A DNA stretch of 64,000 nt, taken from NCBI RefSeq assembly GCF_007992195.1, contig NZ_BJZU01000005.1:62001-126000 (forward strand). The letters are read 5' to 3'. Position 1 is the stretch's first letter, and the number at the start of each line of letters is the position of its first letter. This DNA is from Methylobacterium oxalidis (lineage in GTDB: Bacteria > Pseudomonadota > Alphaproteobacteria > Rhizobiales > Beijerinckiaceae). The notes beneath the pieces were generated by a model. That model did no database searches. It worked only from the letters and a program-made list of their open reading frames with translations, and had not been told where the DNA came from. Below are positions 1 to 7,866 of the stretch, piece after piece. A program made the translations under genes and the position numbers.

Positions 1-206
1 GGCCGCTCGCGCCAGGCCCGGACGGCCTCCTCGTCGCGGAAGAAGGACAGGGACAGGAGCTTGTCCGGCTCGGCGATGCTGCGGAACCGCTCCACGGAGA
101 TGAACCCGTCGACCTCCTGCAGCTCCGCCTTCAGGGCGGCGGCGAGGTCGAGGTAGCGGTCCTCGCAGCCGGGTGCCGGCCAGACCTCGAAGATCACCGC
201 GATCAT
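1..206 (-). CDS. Antibiotic biosynthesis monooxygenase (ABM) domain protein, 3' end cut by window edge
   Basis: The reverse strand from an ATG at 204-206 reads 68 codons to the window edge without a stop. The N-terminus MIAVIFEVWPAPG, followed by a helix with LAAALKAEL and then VDGFISVERF and LLSLSFFRDEEAVRAW, matches the ABM ferredoxin-like fold: strand, helix, then the GFIS.ER strand and the SFF.DEEAV.AW helix. Proteins of this family are about 95-110 residues and include small quinol monooxygenases, heme-degrading enzymes and many of unknown substrate, so no reaction is assigned. It is divergent from the ArsR-type regulator at 337, which may control it (inference). The C-terminus lies outside the window. 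Confidence 0.75.
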   Translation of the reverse strand, partial: MIAVIFEVWPAPGCEDRYLDLAAALKAELQEVDGFISVERFRSIAEPDKLLSLSFFRDEEAVRAWRER

Positions 207-336
207 GCCGGGCCTCCCGGGAGGCGGCGCGGGACGGGGCGGAGGGAGCAGGGTGTCATCGGACCTCCTCGGTCGAGAGAATGAGAACCCATCATAGCCG
301 ATGGCGTTCCGAGGATGCTTCGGCTAGCATCGAAGT

Positions 337-1014
337 ATGCAGGACGGACCGGTCATCGCGGCGGTCGCCGCGCTCCTCGGCGATCCCGCCCGCGCCAACA
401 TGCTGACGGCGCTGATGGACGGGCGCGCCCTCACGGTGAGCGAGCTCGGCGAGGTCGCCGGCGTCGCCCTGCCGACCGCGAGCGGGCACCTCGCGAAGCT
501 CGAGGCGGCGGCGCTCCTCACGGTCGAGCGCCAGGGACGGCACCGGTACTACCGCCTGTCCGGTCCGGACGTGGCGACGGTGCTGGAGGGCCTGATGGGG
601 CTTGCGGAGCGCACCGGGGCCGCCCGCGCCCGGACCGGCCCGCGCGACGCCGCCCTGCGCGAGGCGCGCGTCTGCTACGATCACCTCGCCGGCGAGCGCG
701 GCGTCCTGCTCCTGCGCGGCCTCGTCGCGCGGACCTGGATCGACGAGGCGCGGCCCGGCCTCACCGACGCGGGCCGTGCCGGCCTGACGGGGCTCGGGCT
801 CGACACCGCGGCGCTGGAGCGCGGGCGCAGGCCGGTCTGCCGGTGCTGCCTCGACTGGAGCGAGCGCCGGAGCCATCTCGGAGGCGCGCTCGGCGCGGCC
901 CTGCTCGGGCATGTCCTGGGCTGCGGCTGGGCGGCGCGCGGCCACGGCCGGATCATCGCCTTCACGCCGGACGGTGCGCGCGCCTTCGTGGAGACCTTCG
1001 GGCCCGAGGGCTGA
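337..1014 (+). CDS. ArsR-family winged-helix transcriptional regulator
   Basis: A 225-residue protein. Residues 1-90 form an ArsR-type winged helix: LLGDPARANMLTALMDGRALTV, then the recognition helix region SELGEVAGVALPTASGHLAKLEAA and the wing LLTVERQGRHRYYRL. The remaining 130 residues are the C-terminal extension seen in a common alphaproteobacterial subfamily. It contains a CRCC motif (VCRCCLDWSERRSHLGGALG) that could bind metal or sense thiols, but no effector can be inferred. It is divergent from the ABM-domain gene ending at 206, with a 130-bp shared upstream region, and convergent with the deacetylase-family gene. Autoregulation or control of the ABM gene is a reasonable inference only. 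Confidence 0.88.
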   Translation: MQDGPVIAAVAALLGDPARANMLTALMDGRALTVSELGEVAGVALPTASGHLAKLEAAALLTVERQGRHRYYRLSGPDVATVLEGLMGLAERTGAARARTGPRDAALREARVCYDHLAGERGVLLLRGLVARTWIDEARPGLTDAGRAGLTGLGLDTAALERGRRPVCRCCLDWSERRSHLGGALGAALLGHVLGCGWAARGHGRIIAFTPDGARAFVETFGPEG

Positions 1015-1022
1015 CGATCTCG

Positions 1023-1039
1023 GGGCGGATGGGCCGCCC
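1023..1039. terminator. Hairpin between convergent genes
   Basis: GGGCGG and CCGCCC flank a 5-nt loop in the 26-bp gap between the convergent ArsR-type and deacetylase-family genes. There is no T-tract on either side, so it may act as a Rho-independent-like or simply 3'-stabilising hairpin for both transcripts. Confidence 0.35.
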
Positions 1040-1040
1040 G

Positions 1041-1943
1041 CTATCCCCCGGCCTCGGCCGCTATCGCCTCGAACACCAGCGCGTGCCGGGCGGCGATCGC
1101 GTCGACGTCGTGGCCGTAGCCGCCGCCGATCACCGCCGCCAGCGGGATGCCGCGGGCGCGCGTCTCCCGTACGACGAGGCGGTCGCGGGCGGAAAGGCCC
1201 GCATCCGTGAGGGCGAGGCGCCCGAGCCGGTCGTCCCGGTGCGGGTCGACGCCGGCATTGTAGAAGACGAGATCGGGCCGGAGCGCGTCGAGGAGCGGCG
1301 GCAGCCGGGCGGCGAGCACCGCGAGGTAGGCGGCGTCGGTCAGGCCGTCCGCGAGGCCGATGTCGAGATCGCCCGGGATCTTGCGGGCCGGGTAGTTCTT
1401 CTCGGCGTGGATCGAGAGGGTGAACAGGTCGGGGCAGGCGTAGAGGCAGTCGGCGGTGCCGTCGCCCTGGTGGACGTCGCAATCGACGATCAGCGCCCGG
1501 CCGATCGTCCCCTCCCGCTGCAGCACGCGCGCGGCGACCGCCACGTCGTTGAACACGCAGAATCCGGCACCCTGCTCGCGCCGCGCGTGGTGGCTGCCGC
1601 CCGCCGCGCTGCCCGCGATCCCGTGCGCGAGGGCGAGGCGCGCCGCCGCGAGCGTGCCCCCGGCCGAGGCGCGGGCGCGGCGGGTCACGCCCGCATCGAC
1701 CGGCAGGCCGATCGCCCTCTCGATCGCGCGGGGCACGGCGGAGGCGAGCGCCGCCTCGACGTAGGCCCGGTCGTGGACGAGTCCCAGCATCTCGGCCGTC
1801 GCCGGTGCCGGCTGCGCGAAGCCCGCGGGCGCGAGGCCGCGCGCGGTAAGGATCTCGGCGAGGCGGCCGTACTTGCCCATCGGGAAGCGGTGCCCCTCGG
1901 GCAGGCTCGCCTGATAGGCCGGGTGATAGACGATCGGCGTCAC
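1041..1943 (-). CDS. Histone deacetylase family protein (acetylpolyamine/acetyl-lysine amidohydrolase type)
   Basis: A 300-residue zinc amidohydrolase of the arginase/deacetylase fold. Visible motifs are GGSHHA with the His pair at 118-119, DCDVHQGDGT with metal ligands D154, D156 and H158, YNAGVDPH with metal ligand D233, and GGGY with the catalytic Tyr at 276. These are the complete HDAC active-site set. I chose the GTG start at 1943 because the protein then begins TPIVYHPAYQASLP, the usual first strand. An ATG at 2057 would add 38 low-complexity residues. Bacterial members deacetylate polyamines, acetoin-pathway proteins or unknown substrates. The substrate cannot be read from the sequence. 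Confidence 0.9.
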   Translation of the reverse strand: MTPIVYHPAYQASLPEGHRFPMGKYGRLAEILTARGLAPAGFAQPAPATAEMLGLVHDRAYVEAALASAVPRAIERAIGLPVDAGVTRRARASAGGTLAAARLALAHGIAGSAAGGSHHARREQGAGFCVFNDVAVAARVLQREGTIGRALIVDCDVHQGDGTADCLYACPDLFTLSIHAEKNYPARKIPGDLDIGLADGLTDAAYLAVLAARLPPLLDALRPDLVFYNAGVDPHRDDRLGRLALTDAGLSARDRLVVRETRARGIPLAAVIGGGYGHDVDAIAARHALVFEAIAAEAGG

Positions 1944-2104
1944 CCGCCCTCCCCTCGGACGCTGCGCGGACGGCCCGAGACCGCTCGGGGCCGCGGCTCT
2001 GTCATACGACTGATACGGCGCGGCTGTTAGGGCCCGTGATCGCGATGAGGCCGGCACGGGCGCGCTCCTGCGCCGCAGTCGCGGCCTCGCGGGGAGCGGG
2101 ACTG

Positions 2105-3265
2105 ATGGAGGGCGCGTTCGCGAGCGGCACCCTGATCGTCCTGGCGCTCTGCGCCGTCGTGACGCTCGTGAACCTCGCGAGCCTCCGGGTCGCCGGGCGC
2201 CGGATCGGCGCGGTCCGGCCGGGCTCGACCTTCCCGGCCGGCGCGCCCGTCTCCCTGGTGCGTCCGGTCTGCGGGCTGGAGACCTTCAGCGAGGAGATGC
2301 TGACCCGCGGCTTCCGCCTCGACTACCCGGACTACGAGCTGATCTTCTGCGTTGCGGATGCGGGCGACCCGATCCTGCCGCTGCTGCACCGCCTCATCGC
2401 CGCGCATCCGGGCGTGCCGGCGCGCATCCTCGTCGGGGACGAGCGGGTGAGCGACAACCCGAAGCTCAACAACTGCGTGCGCGGCTGGGAGGCGGCGCGG
2501 CACGCCTGGGTGGTGCTCGCGGATTCCAACGTGCTGATGCCGCCCGACTACCTGCAGCGGCTGCAGGCCGCCTGGCGCACCGATACCGGCCTCGTCTGCT
2601 CGACGCCGATCGGCGCGCGCCCCGCCGGGTTCATGGCCGAGGTCGAGTGCGCCTTCCTCAACACGCTCCAGGCCCGCTGGCAGTATGCCGGCGAGGCGCT
2701 GGGCCTCGGCTTCGCGCAGGGCAAGAGCATGCTCTGGCACAAGCCCTTCCTGGAGGCCCGCGGCGGCATCCGCGCGCTCGCCGCCGAGATCGCCGAGGAC
2801 GCCGCCGCCACGAAGCTCGTGCGGGCGGCGGAGCGCCACGTCCACCTCGTGGCCGCGCCCTTCGAGCAGCCTCTGGGCCCGCGCAGCGCCGGCGAGGTGT
2901 GGTCGCGGCAACTGCGCTGGGCGCGGCTGCGGCGCGTCACCTTCCCGCTGTTCTTCGCGCCCGAGATCGGCACCGGCGCGCTGCTCCCCCTCGGGCTCGG
3001 CGCCGCCATCGTCGAGGGCGCTCCGGCGCTCCTCGCGCTCGCGGCGATGGGCGCGCTCTGGTACGGCGCCGAGTACCGGCTCGCCGCGCGCGCGGGCTGG
3101 CACCGCTCGCCGCGCCTCCTCCTCGCCTTCCTGGTGCGGGACGCGATGCTGCCGGCCCTCTGGACCGGCGCCTGGATGCAGAGCGCCATCGTCTGGCGCG
3201 GCAACGCCATGGACATCCGCCCGAAGGAGGCGGACCGCCTGCGCCCCCGCATCGGCACCGCGTGA
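2105..3265 (+). CDS. Ceramide glucosyltransferase-like membrane glycosyltransferase (GT21)
   Basis: A 386-residue GT-A glycosyltransferase. A membrane segment (about residues 9-29) precedes the catalytic domain with SLVRPVCGLE, D85 in VADAGDP, D140 in LADSN, the acid pair E231-D232 and QLRW at 269-272. This D-D-D-Q(Q/R)xRW pattern defines GT21. Two or three further membrane segments follow at about 295-370. Known members transfer glucose to ceramide, and alphaproteobacterial homologues make glycosylceramides. Hopanoid-linked HpnI proteins are related, so the lipid acceptor is uncertain. The ATG at 2105 is preceded by GGGAG and was preferred over an in-frame ATG at 2036. No sphingolipid synthesis gene is adjacent. 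Confidence 0.82.
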   Translation: MEGAFASGTLIVLALCAVVTLVNLASLRVAGRRIGAVRPGSTFPAGAPVSLVRPVCGLETFSEEMLTRGFRLDYPDYELIFCVADAGDPILPLLHRLIAAHPGVPARILVGDERVSDNPKLNNCVRGWEAARHAWVVLADSNVLMPPDYLQRLQAAWRTDTGLVCSTPIGARPAGFMAEVECAFLNTLQARWQYAGEALGLGFAQGKSMLWHKPFLEARGGIRALAAEIAEDAAATKLVRAAERHVHLVAAPFEQPLGPRSAGEVWSRQLRWARLRRVTFPLFFAPEIGTGALLPLGLGAAIVEGAPALLALAAMGALWYGAEYRLAARAGWHRSPRLLLAFLVRDAMLPALWTGAWMQSAIVWRGNAMDIRPKEADRLRPRIGTA

Positions 3266-3333
3266 GGGCGGCATCGCGCCCCCTGTCGGGCTCCCGCGCC
3301 TTGATCTAGGAGGCGGGCGTTCCCCACGCGCCG

Positions 3334-4044
3334 ATGAAGCCCGCCGCCCCCATGAAGATCGCTGTTCTCGAGACCGGCCGGCCGCCGGCCCGCCTCGGCG
3401 GGCGCCATCCCGGCTACGGACTTATGGTCGAGCGCCTCGTCGGGCCGGGCCACGCCTACGAGACCTACCGCGCCGATGCCGGCGCGCTGCCCGCGCTCGG
3501 CGCGCATGCGGGCTACCTGATCACCGGCTCGCCCGCGGGCGTCTACGATCCCGACCCCTGGATCGCGGACCTGCTCGCCTTCCTGCGCGGCCTCTCCCCC
3601 GACCGGAAGGTGGTCGGGATCTGCTTCGGCCATCAGGTCATGGCGCAGGCCTGGGGCGGGCAGGTCGTGAAGTCGGACCGGGGCTGGGGCCTTGGCCTGC
3701 ACCGCTACGACGTGGTGCGGCGCGCGCCCTTCATGGACGACGCGGAGGCGATCCGCGTGCCCGTGAGCCACCAGGATCAGGTGGTGGCGCTGCCGCCCGG
3801 CGCCGAGATCCTGGCCGCCTCCGCCTTCACGCCGCACGCGGTGCTGCGCTACCGGGACCGCGCCGCCCTCTCCTGCCAGTGCCATCCGGAATTCGAGCCG
3901 GACTTCGCCCGCGCCCTCACCGACGGGCACCGGGCGGCGCTGGACGACCCGGCGCTCGTCACGGCCGCGCTCGCCTCCCTCGACGCGCCCCACGACTCGG
4001 CGCGCGTCGGCGGCTGGATCCGGCGGTTTCTCGAGGACGCCTGA
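3334..4044 (+). CDS. Class I glutamine amidotransferase (GMP synthase-like)
   Basis: A 236-residue free-standing class I amidotransferase domain. It carries the nucleophile elbow GICFGHQVMAQAWGG (catalytic Cys) and the His-x-Glu pair in CQCHPEFE. The oxyanion segment YLITGSPAGVYD precedes them. Family members of this size are annotated as GMP-synthase-like or gamma-glutamyl hydrolase-like proteins, and their physiological acceptor is usually unknown. Two nearby ATG codons, 3334 and 3352, are possible starts. An AGGAGG at 3308-3313 lies closer to the first, although still about 20 nt away. It stands alone between the glycosyltransferase and tRNA-Leu. Confidence 0.85.
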   Translation: MKPAAPMKIAVLETGRPPARLGGRHPGYGLMVERLVGPGHAYETYRADAGALPALGAHAGYLITGSPAGVYDPDPWIADLLAFLRGLSPDRKVVGICFGHQVMAQAWGGQVVKSDRGWGLGLHRYDVVRRAPFMDDAEAIRVPVSHQDQVVALPPGAEILAASAFTPHAVLRYRDRAALSCQCHPEFEPDFARALTDGHRAALDDPALVTAALASLDAPHDSARVGGWIRRFLEDA

Positions 4045-4051
4045 CGGGGCG

Positions 4052-4136
4052 TGGTGCGGGTAGAGGGAATCGAACCCCCACGCCTTGCGGCTGGCGATTT
4101 TGAGTCGCCCGCGTCTACCAGTTCCGCCATACCCGC
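4052..4136 (-). tRNA. tRNA-Leu (CAA anticodon)
   Basis: The reverse strand folds into an 85-nt class II tRNA. The acceptor arms GCGGGTA and TACCCGC pair, discriminator A is followed by an encoded CCA, and the T-arm contains GGTTCGATTCC. The anticodon stem GGCGA/TCGCC encloses the loop CTCAAAA, giving anticodon CAA (reads UUG). The extra arm fits tRNA-Leu. The gene sits between two plus-strand protein genes and faces them. Confidence 0.95.
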
Positions 4137-4269
4137 GACCCGCGCCTCTTCGCACAGGTTCGCCCCGCGGGCCAAGGACTTTCGCGGGCCCGCTGCGGCG
4201 CCCCTTCACTGGCCAGGGGCGCCCGGCTGTGCTCAAAGGTCGGCGCCTCTCCCACCGGACAAGGACCCG

Positions 4270-4851
4270 ATGATCCGCGCCCTCTACGAGTGGATACTCG
4301 CCCTCGCCGGCAAGCCCTCCGCCCCCTACGCCCTCGGCGCCGTGGCCTTCGCGGAGAGCTCGTTCTTCCCCGTTCCGCCGGACGCGATGCTGGTGCCGAT
4401 GGCGGTGAGCCGGCCCGACAAGGTGTGGTTCTACGCCCTCGTGGCGACGCTGGCCTCGGTGGCGGGCGGCCTGTTCGGCTACGCGATCGGGGCGCTGCTG
4501 TTCGACTCGATCGGCCAGTGGCTGATCCGGCTCTACGGCCTGCAGAACTCGGCCGCGACCTTCCAGGAATCCTACGCCCAGTACGGGCACTGGGTGATCC
4601 TGCTCAAGGGCCTGACGCCGATCCCCTACAAGCTCGTGACCATCACCTCGGGCTTCGCCCATTACAGCCTGTTCTGGTTCACGGTGCTGTCGATCGTCAC
4701 CCGCGGGGCGCGCTTCTTCCTGCTGGCCGGGCTCCTCGGACGCTACGGCGTGCAGATCCGCGGCGTGCTCGACCGGCACCTGAACGTCGTCGCGGCGATC
4801 TCGGTGGCGGTGATCGTGCTGGGCTTCGTCCTGTTCAAGCTGGTGCTCTGA
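4270..4851 (+). CDS. DedA/YqaA-family inner-membrane protein
   Basis: A 193-residue polytopic membrane protein starting MIRALYEWILALAG. It contains the family signature of FAESSFFPVPPDAMLVPMA near residues 23-42, a glycine-rich FGYAIGALLFDSIG, and the conserved KGLTPIPYKLVTITSGF (about 118-135), which corresponds to the F/G-R-F-x-P region of DedA proteins. DedA relatives are undecaprenyl-phosphate or phospholipid flippases, but the YqaA branch has no firmly assigned substrate. Its stop overlaps the dsbB start (ATGA at 4849-4853), so the two are probably translationally coupled. It follows tRNA-Leu, which lies on the other strand. Confidence 0.85.
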   Translation: MIRALYEWILALAGKPSAPYALGAVAFAESSFFPVPPDAMLVPMAVSRPDKVWFYALVATLASVAGGLFGYAIGALLFDSIGQWLIRLYGLQNSAATFQESYAQYGHWVILLKGLTPIPYKLVTITSGFAHYSLFWFTVLSIVTRGARFFLLAGLLGRYGVQIRGVLDRHLNVVAAISVAVIVLGFVLFKLVL

Positions 4852-5396
4852 TGCGCTGGGCCGACCTCGCCCGGCCCCGGGGCGCCGCCTTCCTCGTCGC
4901 CCTCGGCGCGGCGCTCACGGTCGGCGGCGCGCTCGTGTTCGAGCACGGGCTCGGCTACGTGCCGTGCAAGCTCTGCCTGACGGAGCGCATCCCCTACTAC
5001 CTGGCCGTGCCACTCGCCCTGGCCTCCCTCGCCCTGCCGGCGCGTGTGGCGCGGCTCGCGCTCGGGCTCGCGGCCCTCGTTCTCCTCTACGGGGCCGGGC
5101 TCGGCGCCTATCACGCGGGTGCCGAGTGGGGCTTCTGGCCGGGTCCCACCGATTGCGGCGGCGGCACGGGCGCGAACCCGGAGGCGGTGGGCGACTTCCT
5201 GAATCAGCTCAGGACGACACGGGTGGTCGACTGCTCGACGGCGGCGTGGCGCTTCCTCGGCCTCTCGCTGGCGGGCTGGAACGCGCTGATCGCCTCCGCC
5301 CTCGCCGCTCTCGCCGGCAACGCGGCCCTCCACCGCGACGCGCCCCCTCTCCCGAACGGGAGAGGCGGGGCACCGGCTCCGCCTGTGCGGCGCTGA
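4851..5396 (+). CDS. dsbB: Disulfide bond formation protein B
   Basis: A 181-residue four-helix membrane oxidoreductase that reoxidises DsbA and passes electrons to quinone. The first periplasmic loop has C39-x-x-C42 in PCKLCLTERIPYY and the second pair is C102 and C128, the standard DsbB arrangement. The ATG overlaps the stop of the upstream membrane protein by one base. The last 17 residues (about 165-181) are encoded by a REP-like palindrome at 5346-5365 and its flank, so the ancestral C-terminus was probably shorter or different and the element has been recruited into the reading frame (inference). Confidence 0.88.
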   Translation: MRWADLARPRGAAFLVALGAALTVGGALVFEHGLGYVPCKLCLTERIPYYLAVPLALASLALPARVARLALGLAALVLLYGAGLGAYHAGAEWGFWPGPTDCGGGTGANPEAVGDFLNQLRTTRVVDCSTAAWRFLGLSLAGWNALIASALAALAGNAALHRDAPPLPNGRGGAPAPPVRR

Positions 5397-5519
5397 ACCG
5401 ATCGGGCGCGGGTTCCCTCTCCCGTTCGGGAGAGGGATAGGGGTCCAGGTTCTTCCGGAGAAGTCGCTCCCCTCACCCGGTCGGCTTGCGCCGACTCGAC
5501 CTCTCCCGAACGGGAGAGG
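5346..5519. repeat. Three REP-like palindromes, dsbB 3' end and downstream
   Basis: Three near-identical inverted repeats with arms CCTCTCCCG/CGGGAGAGG separated by AA or TT occur at 5346-5365, 5415-5436 (extended by one base pair each side) and 5500-5519. The second and third are in opposite orientation at the central dinucleotide and flank a CCCCTCACCCGG stretch. This is the layout of REP doublets common in intergenic regions of high-GC alphaproteobacteria. The first copy is inside the dsbB reading frame. No RAYT transposase gene is visible in the window. Confidence 0.8.
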
Positions 5520-5586
5520 TGGGGGCAACCCATTCTGCTCCGACTTCTGCGGATCGGTCGCGGCGTCCGGACACGGCGGCCCGGCC

Positions 5587-6060
5587 CTAGTTCCGCTCCT
5601 CGGGCATCGGCGGCAGGGGCGCCACGTCGATCCCCTCCTCGATGAGGGCGCGGGCCTCGTCGGGGGTCGCCTGGCCGTAGATCGGCCGCTCCTCGACCTC
5701 GCCGTAATGGATCTTCCGCGCCTCCTCGGGGAAGCGGGTGCCGACATGCTCGGCCGTCTGCGCCACGTGCTCGCGCACGGCGCGCAGGAGCGCCCTGAGC
5801 TTGCGCTCGGGCTCGGCGATCATCGGGACCGGTGCGTCCGCAGAGGGCGCGGGCTCGGCGGCGGGCGGGGCGGCCCGGTCCGGGAGCGACCGGTCCGTGC
5901 GCGCGATCCGCGGCGTCATCAGCCCCTTGCCGACCTTGGCCGAGCCGCAGAGCGGGCAGGTCACGAGGCCGCGCGCGCTCTGCTCGTCGAAGGAACCGCT
6001 CGACGGGAACCAGCTCTCGAAGGTGTGGTCGGCCTCGCAGACGAGGGTGTAGCGGATCAT
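5587..6060 (-). CDS. DUF1178 family protein
   Basis: A 157-residue protein starting MIRYTLVCEADHTFESWFPSS, the conserved N-terminus of DUF1178. It carries two cysteines spaced as CPLCGS at about 35-40 that could form a zinc ribbon with the earlier Cys8. The middle (residues 55-80) is Pro/Ala-rich and disordered in appearance. The C-terminal half has FPEEARKIHYGEVEERPIYGQATPDEA, another family hallmark. The function is unknown. It lies 21 bp downstream of the Nit1-type amidase and grxC on the same strand, a neighbourhood usual in Hyphomicrobiales, so a shared operon is likely. Confidence 0.88.
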   Translation of the reverse strand: MIRYTLVCEADHTFESWFPSSGSFDEQSARGLVTCPLCGSAKVGKGLMTPRIARTDRSLPDRAAPPAAEPAPSADAPVPMIAEPERKLRALLRAVREHVAQTAEHVGTRFPEEARKIHYGEVEERPIYGQATPDEARALIEEGIDVAPLPPMPEERN

Positions 6061-6081
6061 GGCCTCAGGGTAACGCGCGAC

Positions 6082-6927
6082 TCATGAACAACGCCCAACC
6101 CGCTCCACGGTGAAGGACCGCGCGTGCTGGAGGGCCGGGATGCGGCCCCGCGCCTCCGCCACCCGGGCAAGGTCGATCTCGGCGAGGATCACGCCCGGCT
6201 CCGCACCCTCCGCCTCCGCGATCACGCGGCCCCAGGGATCGACGATGATCGAGTGGCCGTAGGTGTCGCGGCCGTCCTCGTGCCGGCCTCCTTGCGCCGC
6301 CGAGATCATGAAGGAACCGGTCTCGATGGCGCGCGCCCGGTGCAGGACGTGCCAGTGCGCCTCGCCGGTCTGCTGCGTGAAGCAGGCGGGCGCCGTCAGG
6401 ATGCTGGCGCCGGCTTCCGCGAGCGCCCGGAACAGGGCGGGGAAGCGGATGTCGTAGCAGATGCCGAGCCCGATCGGCGCCAGCGCCGTCTCGGCCACGA
6501 CCGCGCAGGCGCCCCCCGTGTAGGTGGCGGATTCGCGCCAGCGCTCGCCGTTCGGCAGGTCCACGTCGTAGAGGTGGAGCTTGTCGTAGGCCGCGACGAT
6601 CTCGCCCTGACCGTCGATCAGGAAGGCACGGTTGGCGATCTTCTCGCCGTTGCGGATGGGCAGCGAGCCGATCTGCACCACCGCCCCGGTCTCGCGGGCG
6701 ACCGCACGGAGCGCGGCGAGCGTCGGGTCGTCGTCCTGCGTGCTCACCTTCTCGAACATCGCCGTGCGGCTGCGCTCGACCAGCGAGGTCATCTCGGGCG
6801 TCTGGACGTACTGCGCGCCCGCCGCCGCCGCCTCGCGCACGCCGGCCACCGCCGCGTCGCGGTTCGCCAGCGGCTCGCGGCCCGAGCGCATCTGGACGCA
6901 GGCGGCGACGAAGCGGGGTTCAGGCAT
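6082..6927 (-). CDS. Nitrilase-superfamily amidase, Nit1/deaminated-glutathione-amidase type
   Basis: A 281-residue carbon-nitrogen hydrolase. The catalytic triad is visible as E45 in TPEMTS, K116 in YDKLHLYDVD and C157 in GLGICYDIRFPALF. The YDKLHLYDVD and CYDIRFP motifs are those of the Nit1 branch, which hydrolyses deaminated glutathione as metabolite repair. Other branch members are omega-amidases, so the substrate is inferred. The start overlaps the end of grxC by 8 bp, which indicates translational coupling and suits a link to thiol metabolism. Confidence 0.88.
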   Translation of the reverse strand: MPEPRFVAACVQMRSGREPLANRDAAVAGVREAAAAGAQYVQTPEMTSLVERSRTAMFEKVSTQDDDPTLAALRAVARETGAVVQIGSLPIRNGEKIANRAFLIDGQGEIVAAYDKLHLYDVDLPNGERWRESATYTGGACAVVAETALAPIGLGICYDIRFPALFRALAEAGASILTAPACFTQQTGEAHWHVLHRARAIETGSFMISAAQGGRHEDGRDTYGHSIIVDPWGRVIAEAEGAEPGVILAEIDLARVAEARGRIPALQHARSFTVERVGRCS

Positions 6928-7213
6928 CGGCGACCCCGGCCTCGGCGCCCTTCGTGGCGCCGTTCAGGAGCGGGTCGAGCTTGCCGGCGCGGTCGAGGGC
7001 GTAGAGGTCGTCGCAGCCGCCGACATGGCGCTCGCCCACGAAGATCTGCGGCACGCTCGTGCGCCCGCCGGCCCGCTGCACCATCGCGGCGCGGGCCCCT
7101 TGCGTCTTCTCGACGTCGATCTCCTGGAAGGAGACGCCCTTCTCCTTCAGCAGGCTCTTGGCCGCCGAGCAGTAGGGACACCAGGCCGTAGTGTAGATCG
7201 TGACCGATTGCAT
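6920..7213 (-). CDS. grxC: Glutaredoxin 3
   Basis: A 97-residue dithiol glutaredoxin. It shows the active site C12-P-Y-C15 in YTTAWCPYCSAAK, the cis-proline segment RTSVPQIFVG, and the glutathione-binding GGCDDLYAL motif. Length and motifs match GrxC, a glutathione-dependent reductant of protein disulfides and ribonucleotide reductase. It is the first gene of a probable minus-strand unit grxC, Nit1-type amidase, DUF1178, with an 8-bp overlap to the second gene. Confidence 0.92.
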   Translation of the reverse strand: MQSVTIYTTAWCPYCSAAKSLLKEKGVSFQEIDVEKTQGARAAMVQRAGGRTSVPQIFVGERHVGGCDDLYALDRAGKLDPLLNGATKGAEAGVADA

Positions 7214-7323
7214 GCGCGTCGACGAGCCCCGTGGGTGACCGGCTGCATATAGGCAAGCGGCACGCCGCTTCCTATTGCCGGGCCGCCACGGGTCGCGGAC
7301 GGATGCGGGCGGGGATGCGCCGC

Positions 7324-7680
7324 TCAGGCGGCGAGCAGCTTCTCCACCTCGTTGACGAGGTCGCGCAGGTGGAACGGCTTCGAGAGGACCTTGGCGTCCT
7401 TGGGCGCCTTCGAGTCCGGGTTCAGCGCCACGGCGGCAAAGCCCGTGATGAACATCACCTTGATGTCGGGGTCGAGCTCGGTGGCGCGGCGCGCCAGCTC
7501 GATGCCGTCCATCTCGGGCATCACGATGTCGGTGAGCAGGAGCTCGAAGGGCTCCTCGCGCAGGCGGTTGTAGGCGGAGAGACCGTTGTCGAAGGAGAGG
7601 ACGTCGTAGCCCGCGTTCTGAAGCGCCTTCGCGAGGAAGCGCCGCATGTCGTTGTCGTCTTCCGCCAGGAGGATCTTCAT
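7324..7680 (-). CDS. cpdR: Single-domain response regulator CpdR
   Basis: A 118-residue receiver domain with acidic pocket E8-D9-D10 and phosphorylation site D51 in LLTDIVMPEMDG. The switch Thr is in VMFITGFAAVAL and the conserved Lys in LSKPFHLRDLV. Length, D51 and the C-terminal FHLRDLVNEVEKLL match CpdR. In Caulobacter, unphosphorylated CpdR brings ClpXP to substrates such as PleD and primes CtrA proteolysis, and phosphorylation comes from the CckA-ChpT relay. The gene stands alone, with its own upstream region of about 190 bp shared with the divergent N-formylglutamate amidohydrolase. Confidence 0.93.
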   Translation of the reverse strand: MKILLAEDDNDMRRFLAKALQNAGYDVLSFDNGLSAYNRLREEPFELLLTDIVMPEMDGIELARRATELDPDIKVMFITGFAAVALNPDSKAPKDAKVLSKPFHLRDLVNEVEKLLAA

Positions 7681-7866
7681 CGGACGGTTCCGAGCCCTTG
7701 AGTCGCTGTGTTCATTCCATAAAGGGACAGTTTGGTAAACAGAGGGTTAGGATCCGGCCCGGCGGCAGGGTGCCGCCGCGCACCGTGGCAAGCCTGCCAT
7801 GAGCCGTCTGCGCAGTGGACAGGCGCCGCCCCGCGCCCCAATGTGGAGGCCGATCCTCCGCCATCG

